NCBI GenBank assembly: GCA_963668435.2
Contig: CAXXSC010000008.1
Location: forward strand, 310,001-374,000
Length of the DNA stretch: 64,000 nucleotides
Source: G963668435 sp963668435
Lineage (GTDB): Bacteria > Latescibacterota > Latescibacteria > Latescibacterales > Latescibacteraceae
Direction of reading: 5' to 3'
The notes below the pieces were generated by a model. It was not told where the DNA came from, did not search any database, and saw only the letters and a program-made list of their open reading frames with translations. How positions within the stretch are numbered: the first letter of the stretch is position 1; every line of letters begins with the position of its first letter. Position numbers and translations under genes: made by a program. Below are positions 15,907-23,795 of the stretch, piece after piece.

Positions 15907-17753
15907 TTCGACCTCCGTTCTGAGATGATTTCACCGACATTGTCTATAAGAAAGTATTTTATCCATTCATTTGCCCGGAACACAGCCTCCGGCGAGGGAG
16001 AATGCCCACTTCTATGATTGTAAAATCCAACATTGCACTCATGTCCATAAAGCCCGTAAACCTCTCGCGCCCTGAGAATATACGGCCAACTCGCATCGCT
16101 GTCATAGGCATCGCCGCCGATCAGAAGAAAGGCACGGGGCGCAATCAGTGACAGAAGCTCATGATGGTCGCCGCCAGGCGACAGCGTTTTCAGGGCCTCG
16201 CCATAATACCAGAAATCGTCGTAATTGGAAAAGGCCAGACCGATACCGAGTTCCGAGGCAACGATCACCTTAATACGCACATCGAATGCACCCGCATAAA
16301 ATGCCATCTTTCCACCGAGAGAATGGCCGATTATCCCGATCCGCTCCGGGTCGGCTCCCGGTATTGTCTCTATGTAATCGACAAGGCGGCGGGCATCGGA
16401 CACCCACTTGCCGAGACCGGTCAATCCCGGATGGCGAATCGCCAGTTCAGCCACAGCCTCACCGTACTGCTCGCCGTAACTTTCACCAAACCAGCGCACC
16501 GATACAGTGATAAACCCCTGTCGTGCAAGAATATCCGCGAATGAACGCACCGAGGGTGCGCGGTAATTTCTGCCGCTGAGATTTGTCCCCAAAGTCGTAT
16601 CGACATCATAATACGGCACGATAACCACTGGACACGGCATTCTGACAGGATGCTCCGGGATGAGTACGGAGATTTTTTCAGCTACATCATCCTCAACATC
16701 GAGGTACATCAGCTGTCCTGTATAACCGGCCCCCTCGAATGTCGCTATGACTCGCGCCTCGGGAGACTTATTAAACGAAGGCATCGGCCCAAGCAGTTTC
16801 AGCCATTTCGCCTCAATTGTCTTACGATGCTGTTCCCATTGTTCGACGGTGCTAAACGATCCGCCATCAGTTGTTTTAAACAGTGAATCAAGCCCCAGAG
16901 CAGTCGTTTTCACCGAATCGGGGATATCGCCGTAGAGCTCGTTCCAGATTGTATTGAAATGGAGAGGCGGCTTGTCCTCCGGGGGCAGGTTCCGCACAAC
17001 ACGAAATCCTGTGAAGCGGCTCTTATGGTCAGGATCCATCGAGGAGCGGTATCCCCTGCTCCAACTATTGACAAGGCTCGCATAGGAACCGCCGCGTATC
17101 TGACGTTCGACAGCGATTGACGGCCCTGAAGGATTATTTGCCGGATACGGGGCCATGTGCGACGGGTCGGCATTGTCACCGCACCACTCCCAGACATTGC
17201 CGCGCATATTGTAAAGCCCGAACGCGTTAGGCTTTAAAGTACCTGCTGGTGAAGGTCCTGCGCTGTTAATATGGTTTTTCATTGCCGCAACGCTTTTCGT
17301 CGAGCTCATACCGAACCGGGCAAACAAGCGGATATCACCGGAATCATCTCCGGCGACAAGACTGTCGGCATAGTCCCATTCAACACTCGAGGGAAGGCGA
17401 TATCCGTTTTTCTCGGCATCGCATATAAAAGTGACCGGATCATAACAGGGATCGAGCCCCTCCTCTGCGCTCAGCCGGTTGCAGTATATGACCGCATCTT
17501 TCCAGCTTACATTGGTAACAGGCAGTTCATCCCCCTTGAGTTCGGAGGGATTTGTTTTCATAATGCGCAAATAATCGCGCTGTGTTGTTTCTGACCTCGT
17601 CATGAGAAAAGCATCGATCCTGAGCGAAACTGGAACACCGGTCGGCTCATCGATAACCTTAAATGCTGTCGCCGGTATACGGACATAATCATCTTCCGAC
17701 GCAGTGCCGTTAGCTGCTGCAAAAACAAGGAAGAGCACGGTGAGTATATACAT
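15903..17753 (-). CDS. Exported fusion of an FGE-like (SUMF1) domain and an alpha/beta hydrolase
   Basis: 616 residues with a signal peptide. Residues about 24-255 form a formylglycine-generating-enzyme/C-type-lectin-like domain: ETTQRDYLRIM, NVSWKDAVIYCNRLS, YRLPSSVEWDYA, GLYNMRGNVWEWCGD, RQIRGGSYA, SRFTGFRVVRN. Residues about 350-605 are a dienelactone-hydrolase-like domain with Ser478 in IGHSLGG. The segment where true FGEs have the paired active cysteines reads GGSYASLVNSWSRGYR, with serines and no cysteine. It is therefore probably a binding or structural module and not a sulfatase-maturing enzyme. The downstream esterase overlaps by four bases. The substrate is likely an ester-decorated glycan. 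Confidence 0.8.
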   Translation of the reverse strand: MYILTVLFLVFAAANGTASEDDYVRIPATAFKVIDEPTGVPVSLRIDAFLMTRSETTQRDYLRIMKTNPSELKGDELPVTNVSWKDAVIYCNRLSAEEGLDPCYDPVTFICDAEKNGYRLPSSVEWDYADSLVAGDDSGDIRLFARFGMSSTKSVAAMKNHINSAGPSPAGTLKPNAFGLYNMRGNVWEWCGDNADPSHMAPYPANNPSGPSIAVERQIRGGSYASLVNSWSRGYRSSMDPDHKSRFTGFRVVRNLPPEDKPPLHFNTIWNELYGDIPDSVKTTALGLDSLFKTTDGGSFSTVEQWEQHRKTIEAKWLKLLGPMPSFNKSPEARVIATFEGAGYTGQLMYLDVEDDVAEKISVLIPEHPVRMPCPVVIVPYYDVDTTLGTNLSGRNYRAPSVRSFADILARQGFITVSVRWFGESYGEQYGEAVAELAIRHPGLTGLGKWVSDARRLVDYIETIPGADPERIGIIGHSLGGKMAFYAGAFDVRIKVIVASELGIGLAFSNYDDFWYYGEALKTLSPGGDHHELLSLIAPRAFLLIGGDAYDSDASWPYILRAREVYGLYGHECNVGFYNHRSGHSPSPEAVFRANEWIKYFLIDNVGEIISERRSK

Positions 17754-17830
17754 AAAAAGCCCGTTTCGGAAAGTATGAAATTGCTACTCTATTAACTACA
17801 CAGCTTTGCATGAAAATGCAAGCGGATTTA

Positions 17831-17869
17831 CAAAAAAGAACGTCATGCAACTGACAACATGACGTTCTT
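17831..17869 (-). terminator. Rho-independent terminator after the nitroreductase-like gene
   Basis: 12-bp perfect stem (17836-17847 with 17858-17869), followed on the minus strand by six T residues. It separates the 17.9-25 kb genes from those at 13-17.7 kb. Confidence 0.75.
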
Positions 17870-17900
17870 ACCGGATTCTCCAATATTATCTATACATGCG

Positions 17901-18590
17901 TTATCGCATCGGAGAGTGGCCAACCGCCTGGGACATGAGTATTTTTTGATCGCTGCCAAGATGCATGGCTGTCCTGAGCTGATCAACATTTCCGAAAGCA
18001 CGGATGACCGAGCACATGTTTTTCACGGCGCAGAACATTGTCACATTCTGAGCAATGAAACCGGTGTGAAGCATGGCCCATGATTCCATCTCATCTGCAT
18101 AGGAAGCGGGATAACGGGCGCTTGCTTTCTCAAAATCCGCCACGTAAAGAAGCTGTACCGGCGCCGCTTTTGCATAAGCCTGACCAGCCACGAGGTCGCG
18201 GTAATCACCGCGGTCCACCTTACGAAGGCAATGTCTATCCGCTTCATAGCAAAAAACACCGTCCGCCTTAAGCACGTAAATATCTATCTCCTGTGCATTG
18301 AATGCCGATGGCGCGGTCCTCCGCCCTGTATTTTCATTGGTCACACCGAACGCAGACCACAAAAGATCGGACAAGCGCTGGTCGCTCAGATTTTCACGGC
18401 TGAATCCTTTAATCGAAAGACGGTTTTTCAGGGCTTTCATGTACTGCCCACGCACTTTGGGTGCGGGAAGATCAACGGTCTCCTGCGCAATGATATCAGT
18501 TGAGCCCAGACAGAAGCCAGCGACAAGCAGAAATGCGGCTGCAACAGGCAGGGAACGCCAGTGAATCGCTTTTAAAGACAGGTTTCTCAT
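17901..18590 (-). CDS. Exported nitroreductase-like (SagB/ThcOx-type) protein
   Basis: 229 residues. A hydrophobic signal sequence (LPVAAAFLLVAGFCLG) is followed by a nitroreductase-fold protein: RLSIKGFSRENLSDQRLSDLLWSAFG, then RTAPSAFNAQEIDIYVL, VAGQAYAKAAPVQLLYV, and a late HTGFIAQNVTMFCAVKNM helix. This order matches SagB-type FMN-dependent dehydrogenases. Family members bind FMN. Having a secretion signal is unusual for a flavoenzyme, but exported variants occur in environmental genomes. An AAAGGTG SD precedes the start. It is separated from NamZ by only 15 bases, so the two are co-transcribed. Confidence 0.7.
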   Translation of the reverse strand: MRNLSLKAIHWRSLPVAAAFLLVAGFCLGSTDIIAQETVDLPAPKVRGQYMKALKNRLSIKGFSRENLSDQRLSDLLWSAFGVTNENTGRRTAPSAFNAQEIDIYVLKADGVFCYEADRHCLRKVDRGDYRDLVAGQAYAKAAPVQLLYVADFEKASARYPASYADEMESWAMLHTGFIAQNVTMFCAVKNMCSVIRAFGNVDQLRTAMHLGSDQKILMSQAVGHSPMR

Positions 18591-18605
18591 ACAATCACAC
18601 CTTTA

Positions 18606-19859
18606 TCAATAGAGAAGATACTTTTTCCTGACCTCGACAAAATCTGCTATCTCTTCCTGGCAGGCGTTAACGACCTCATCAACTGTCATCCCCGGCTTGT
18701 CCAGTGTCTTGATGACATCGGGCGGGAACCAGACCAGCGAATCGGGATTCGTTTTACGGTAGGCATCGAAAATATGTATCGCGGTGGCTACGGAATGGTA
18801 TTTCTCGGGATCAGTAAGCATGATCTCGACACCATGGCTCATGATGTTCCAGGGTTTCGTATAGGGAGGTTTACCCGGCCAGGTCCCGGGCGGAAGAAGC
18901 CTTCGTGGAAGGAATGAAAGCGGCCTGAACACGGCCCCCTCGATACCTCGGCTGTTGAGGTCGGCAGCAGCCTTGACATTATCCACCCAGGGAGCGCCGG
19001 TGATCAGGAACGGTTTCGTCGTGCCGCGCCCCTCTGAAATGTTGCAGCGCTCGAAAAGACACTGCCCGGGATAGACAACCGCAGTCTCGAATGTATCCAT
19101 GTTCGGCGAGGGCATGATCCAGAACAGTCCGGTCTCATGCCAGAGCATATCCCGGTGCCAGCCTTTCATTTTCACGACAACGATATCAGCGCCGAAATCC
19201 TCCGTCTCGTTCCACATTGTCGCTATCTCGCCATAGGTCATGCCGGGCCTGAGCGGGAGCTTGTGGCGGAAAATGTTGCTGCGGTTATGGAAAGGCCCCT
19301 CGACAATCTTGCCGCCCAGTGGATTGGGACGGTCGAGGACGATGAACTGCACTCCGGCCTCAGCCGCGACTTCCATTGCCCATGACATCGTATACTGGTA
19401 GGTATACCATGCGGCGCCGACACTCTGTATGTCAAAAATCAGGGCATCGAGATTCTCTATCCACTCCCGTTTCGGTGCATAGGATTCACCATAGAGGCTG
19501 TAAACGGGGATACCAGTCGCGGGGTCTGGCTCGCCCTCCATCTCGATCTTGCCCTGTTTCGCACCGCGGACACCATGTTCTGCGCCGAAAAGCGCCACAA
19601 GGTTCACACCCGGCGTGTTCGCCAGAAGGTCAACACTGCTGACCAGTTTCGAGTTTACCGCAGAGGGATTGGTGATAAGTCCGACCTTTTTCCCGCGGAT
19701 AAGGTCCAGTTGTTCGTCTACGAGGACCTCGACACCAAGTTTCACCGCCGGCTTATTGGCTTTCACCGGTACTTTCCTTGCAGATGTTTCAGCACAGGAA
19801 ACAACCAGCGATGCCAGTCCCGCGAACATGATGAGACAGAACATTTTACGAATCGTCAT
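18606..19859 (-). CDS. namZ: Exo-beta-N-acetylmuramidase NamZ family lipoprotein (DUF1343, GH171)
   Basis: 417 residues. A lipobox LVVSC near residue 22 indicates a lipoprotein. Family hallmarks in order: GKKVGLITNPSAV, LFGAEHGVRG, PVYSLYGE, DALIFDIQSVGAAWYTYQY, VLDRPNPLGG, RPGMTYGEIA, FWIMPSPNMDT, YPGQCLFERCNISEGRGTT. Characterised NamZ releases MurNAc from the non-reducing ends of peptidoglycan fragments during cell-wall recycling or scavenging; in this locus another glycan cannot be excluded. ATG 19859 is preceded by GGGAGGAG; an upstream in-frame start at 19898 lacks support and would bury the signal. Confidence 0.85.
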   Translation of the reverse strand: MTIRKMFCLIMFAGLASLVVSCAETSARKVPVKANKPAVKLGVEVLVDEQLDLIRGKKVGLITNPSAVNSKLVSSVDLLANTPGVNLVALFGAEHGVRGAKQGKIEMEGEPDPATGIPVYSLYGESYAPKREWIENLDALIFDIQSVGAAWYTYQYTMSWAMEVAAEAGVQFIVLDRPNPLGGKIVEGPFHNRSNIFRHKLPLRPGMTYGEIATMWNETEDFGADIVVVKMKGWHRDMLWHETGLFWIMPSPNMDTFETAVVYPGQCLFERCNISEGRGTTKPFLITGAPWVDNVKAAADLNSRGIEGAVFRPLSFLPRRLLPPGTWPGKPPYTKPWNIMSHGVEIMLTDPEKYHSVATAIHIFDAYRKTNPDSLVWFPPDVIKTLDKPGMTVDEVVNACQEEIADFVEVRKKYLLY

Positions 19860-19913
19860 GACACTCCTCCCTGCCGGGCACATTCCCGGAACTGGCACGC
19901 TGTGAAAGTGGAA

Positions 19914-22871
19914 TTACTGCTCTACGACAGCATATTCCACGAAATAATAACCTTCTCCGCCGAATTTCGGCTTGAACTCGTCGAGATTGGTCACCGAACG
20001 TCCGCCGGACAGAACAACATTGTTGTAATCTTTCTTGTCAACAACTCTACCGTCGGGTGTTTTGACTGTCACCGTGACAGTCACGTTTTTTTCGCCGTCG
20101 AGATTCATGATCATCGGTTTGATAGCGTCACCGGGACCGTACACTATATCGACATCGGCACTTCCGGCGGCGACACGCTGGAAGACCATTTTGTTGGCAT
20201 GCCATCCCAGCTTAGCCCGGCCGTTGTAATCGATGATCGGCTTTTTGTAGGTCACCGAATTCGGGCCGCCGTGCAGACAGCACCATGAGAAACCGTCATA
20301 ACCGATCATGCGCTGTTTCTTCATGGATTCCCATGCGCTGAATGCCTGCCATGCCTGGCTCTCACGCCATTCCTGATCACTGAGATAGCGGCCGATGCTG
20401 CCATCATCGTACTTCCATTCATAGGACTGAAGCTTGTACCAGGGTTTGCCCTTGACAAGGTTCCAGTTTGGCTGCCCGATAGACTCTTCGTGTTCGAAAT
20501 TGAAATAAGCACGGTGCGGGCTGTCGAGGAACGACTTGTAATATGGTGTGGGCTGCTCACGGATTGTCGGCCACGTATGACCGTAGCCCATGAAAGAGTC
20601 CTGATTACCGCGTGTCACCATGGGAGCGGTCCACGAGGGCGTCGGCTTCATGGGATTGCCTTCCTGGTCGATCGTACCAAGGTCGTTGCCGTAGTGCATG
20701 TGCTTTATAAACGAGGATATGGATATAAGCCTGCTCTGATCGACAGGATAAATGGTATCGTATACCTTTTCGACAAACAGGTTCGATTCCGAATAGTCAT
20801 TTGATTTGAACTTGTTGGGATGGTTCGAGGCTTCCCACATGACAATGCTCGGGTGGTTGTAGACCTGACGCATATACTTGGGATAACCCTCGAAATCCAG
20901 AGGTCCCCAACCGGCAGATGTCCGTATCCAGGCAGGTGTCGCCCAGATGAGCATACAGCCCAACTGGTCGGCAATCTCGGCGATACGGGGATCGTTGATA
21001 TTGCTTGCGGGATCGCTCCAGCCATGAACATGGATGCGCAGGAGGTTACCGTTCATCTTCATGATCTGAAGGAATTCCTGGACGATCACCTCTGGCGGAC
21101 AGGTTCTGCTCCACAGTGTCAGATTCTCGAACGGCGGACGGAAACCGAACGTCTGAGCGCCGTTGAGCATCTCAGGCTCACCATTGACCCGGAAAGTGCC
21201 GCCCTCCTGGCTCACGGTACGAATACCTGTCGTCACAACATAGTCGTCGAGCACGTTACCTTCGGCATCCTCGAGACTGACCTCGACTTTGTAAAGATTG
21301 GGATCATCCCATGTCCAGAGTTCGGGGTTGTCAACTTTTACACGCTCATTGAATACTTTTTCGCCGTTACCGATAACAACAGGCACAGACATTTCTCCGG
21401 CAACCTCCGAAGATTCAGAGGGAAACCAGCGGTAGACACGCACACGGGCAGTGCCGGAGAATGATAGCGGAGCCTCGTTTCTGAGCTGAAGACGGCAGTT
21501 CAGTATCGCGTTGTTCGATCCGATGAAACCGGTTGTAACAAAAACATCGTCGATAAAACTCTGCGACGTCAGATCAAGGGACATGCGTCCGGCAAACCAG
21601 CCCATGTTGTGATCGAGCGGCGTATGCCCCATGGGAACATGGCCGTATTCATCGAGATTATAATGCATAACCCTGACCGCAATGGTGTTCTCAGCGTTCT
21701 TCTCGAGATAACGTGTCAGGTCGATCCGTGCAGGATGACGGTTCGGAAGAACGGCAACAACACGTCCATTGAGCCAGATTTCGCCCTCGGGATCGATAGC
21801 CTCAACATTGAGGACAGCACGTTCGAATTCACCGACACGAACCTGTTTCCTCAGATAAAGGTCCTCGCCTGCAAAACGTTCGCCGCCATGAACAATAGGA
21901 AGCTCGCCATTATCCCATGCATTGTCATCATAGCTCTTGTCCGCCCAGCCTTCGAGCGCCGGTTTCGCCTTGAAATTTTCGTCGATATAGGTTTCGAAGG
22001 TGTAAGGCTTACGGACATTGTCGGTCGGGGTGTGTCCCTGGCCGTAGAAATCGTCGAAAAGCATCGTGCCGTTAACAGTTAGAACAATGCTCTCGACAGA
22101 AACGGCATCGCCTTTCATGGGGATATAGTCAGACGTTTTTTCGCCGTTTACGTAATAATTCCAGCAGCGCTCAGTGAAATCGGCCTCGAGTTTACAGGAA
22201 ACCCAATTTCCTACCGAAATATCCGCCACATTGTCCATCGACTCGCCGTTACTGACAGTCATGGCGCCTTTCGAGGAAAGCTGAGCCTTCATCACCGTTT
22301 TTTTATCAGGCGAAACGAGCGCAACTGCTGCCGAGGCGTTAGCGCTTTCCTGTTTCATGCGCCAGCGGAACGAAAAACGCCACTCCTGCGGATCAATCTC
22401 GATGGTGACTTTGCGTTTGCTGCCTTTGATCGCAAGAGCCTCGTTTTTTACCGTGCATCCCCTTCGGGCATTCCATTTTTTCAGAGTATCGAGCGATTCC
22501 TCATGCTGACCATCGAGGTAACCGAGCCATTTCCAGTCGTTCAGAACGATACGCTCTCTGACTTTCGGCTGCGGCTGAGGCTTAATCTTACGCAGCACTG
22601 ATGCCACCTCGTCATCCTTCACGATCTCATAATCATAATTCGGGTCGTCAAAGAATTTTGAAGCGAAATCGGCGTATTTTTTCAGAAACTCCACGCGCTG
22701 ATCGGTATCAAGCACCGTGTTGCCGCCGATATAATCAGTCTCGCCGTCAGCAGCCGTATCGTTGCTGATATAGCGCAGCTCGAAAGATTTCGAAATGGTT
22801 TCCGCAGAAAAAGCGGAACTGGAAAAAAGTAACGTAAGTAAAATCAAAAAGATGCATTGAATCGTCTTCAT
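19914..22871 (-). CDS. Large secreted glycoside hydrolase family 2 protein
   Basis: 985 residues with a signal peptide (CIFLILLTLLFSSSAFSA). An N-terminal laminin-G/jelly-roll-like part (VTIEIDPQEWRFSFRWR, VSCKLEADF) precedes the GH2 sugar-binding domain (DDNAWDNGELPIVHGGERF, RVMHYNLDEYG), an immunoglobulin-like domain, and the TIM barrel (NLLRIHVHGWSD, YNHPSIVMWEASNHPN). The classical GH2 acid/base motif ends in Asn-Glu; here it reads SNHPN, with His in place of Glu. A nucleophile candidate lies in YFNFEHEES. It may be a divergent or inactive GH2, or use another acid. Substrate unknown. The ATG is set by GGGATATGCG upstream. Confidence 0.78.
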   Translation of the reverse strand: MKTIQCIFLILLTLLFSSSAFSAETISKSFELRYISNDTAADGETDYIGGNTVLDTDQRVEFLKKYADFASKFFDDPNYDYEIVKDDEVASVLRKIKPQPQPKVRERIVLNDWKWLGYLDGQHEESLDTLKKWNARRGCTVKNEALAIKGSKRKVTIEIDPQEWRFSFRWRMKQESANASAAVALVSPDKKTVMKAQLSSKGAMTVSNGESMDNVADISVGNWVSCKLEADFTERCWNYYVNGEKTSDYIPMKGDAVSVESIVLTVNGTMLFDDFYGQGHTPTDNVRKPYTFETYIDENFKAKPALEGWADKSYDDNAWDNGELPIVHGGERFAGEDLYLRKQVRVGEFERAVLNVEAIDPEGEIWLNGRVVAVLPNRHPARIDLTRYLEKNAENTIAVRVMHYNLDEYGHVPMGHTPLDHNMGWFAGRMSLDLTSQSFIDDVFVTTGFIGSNNAILNCRLQLRNEAPLSFSGTARVRVYRWFPSESSEVAGEMSVPVVIGNGEKVFNERVKVDNPELWTWDDPNLYKVEVSLEDAEGNVLDDYVVTTGIRTVSQEGGTFRVNGEPEMLNGAQTFGFRPPFENLTLWSRTCPPEVIVQEFLQIMKMNGNLLRIHVHGWSDPASNINDPRIAEIADQLGCMLIWATPAWIRTSAGWGPLDFEGYPKYMRQVYNHPSIVMWEASNHPNKFKSNDYSESNLFVEKVYDTIYPVDQSRLISISSFIKHMHYGNDLGTIDQEGNPMKPTPSWTAPMVTRGNQDSFMGYGHTWPTIREQPTPYYKSFLDSPHRAYFNFEHEESIGQPNWNLVKGKPWYKLQSYEWKYDDGSIGRYLSDQEWRESQAWQAFSAWESMKKQRMIGYDGFSWCCLHGGPNSVTYKKPIIDYNGRAKLGWHANKMVFQRVAAGSADVDIVYGPGDAIKPMIMNLDGEKNVTVTVTVKTPDGRVVDKKDYNNVVLSGGRSVTNLDEFKPKFGGEGYYFVEYAVVEQ

Positions 22872-22907
22872 CGCATATCCCATCGTTAACAATTTCAGGT
22901 AATGGTA

Positions 22908-23774
22908 TTATGACAGCAGTTTCCGAAGATTGTCATGGCTGATTTTAACTGCGTCGAGAGGTGGTCGTTTCGTACGGTCCTGCTCAACGACGAACCATTT
23001 CACGCCGCATTCACGTCCGGCCTTGATAACAGCGGGCATATCAATCACACCGGTTCCGACCGGGGCAAATGTCCGTTCGTTGTCGGCGGTCATGTCTTTC
23101 ATGTGCAGCATGCCGATACGGTCGCTGTGCTCCCTGACAAATGCAGCGGGATTGACTCCGCCATGATTCACCCAGTAAATATCGACCTCGAGCTGAACAA
23201 GTTTCGGGTCGGCGGCCTTGAGGAAAGAATCGAACAGGTGACTGCCGTTTTCTTTCTTGAATTCGAAACTATGGTTGTGATAGAGTAATTTCATACCGGC
23301 GGCAGTGACTTTTTCGCCAATTTTATTCATGGCTTCACCAAAACGCTTGAAACCATCGGCATTCTCACGAAACTCACCGGGCATGGAGGGACAGACAATA
23401 TTAGGATTGCCGATACCAAGATTGAACTCGATAGTCTGTTCAAGTTTGTCACCCAACCCGCCGAATCCTTCGTGGGTTCCAGCACACTTAAGGCCAAGAT
23501 CTTTGAGCATAGCCTTGACCTCTTTTGCGGACAGGTCGCCGTAGCCGGCAAATTCCACCGAATCATAACCGATCTCGGCGACTTTCGCGATTGTGCCCTT
23601 AAAATCCTTACTTGTCAGTGCACGGAGGGAATACAGCTGGATGCCGATAGACTCCTTTTTGCCATTAAGACTCATGGCAGAGCCGCTTACGGGCAGAAAA
23701 CCGCAGGCGGTGGCGCCAGCCATCCCGGCAAGCGCTCGGGAAAAATCCCTTCGACTGCATTTGAATGTCGACAT
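22908..23774 (-). CDS. Tat-exported sugar phosphate isomerase/epimerase-like TIM barrel
   Basis: 288 residues. A twin-arginine signal (CSRRDFSRALAGMAG) precedes a xylose-isomerase-like TIM barrel: IGIQLYSLRALTSKDFKGTI, EIGYDSVEFAGYGDLSA, KLLYHNHSFEFKK, VQLEVDIYWVNHGGVNP, IGMLHMKDMTADNERTFAPV, KWFVVEQDRTKRPPLDAVK. His, Glu and Asp residues in these strands form the expected metal site. Exported members are common beside glycan-degrading genes in FCB bacteria and Planctomycetes and probably act on oxidised or keto-sugars. It starts 21 bases after the NlpC-like gene ends and ends 36 bases before the GH2 start. Confidence 0.82.
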   Translation of the reverse strand: MSTFKCSRRDFSRALAGMAGATACGFLPVSGSAMSLNGKKESIGIQLYSLRALTSKDFKGTIAKVAEIGYDSVEFAGYGDLSAKEVKAMLKDLGLKCAGTHEGFGGLGDKLEQTIEFNLGIGNPNIVCPSMPGEFRENADGFKRFGEAMNKIGEKVTAAGMKLLYHNHSFEFKKENGSHLFDSFLKAADPKLVQLEVDIYWVNHGGVNPAAFVREHSDRIGMLHMKDMTADNERTFAPVGTGVIDMPAVIKAGRECGVKWFVVEQDRTKRPPLDAVKISHDNLRKLLS

Positions 23775-23795
23775 AAAAACCTCTTTTGTTAGTTG

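Noticed and set aside
15903..17753. Active formylglycine-generating enzyme for the sulfatase at 501
   Set aside because: The paired active-site cysteines are missing, the protein is exported, and the sulfatase-like gene has Thr at the modification site.
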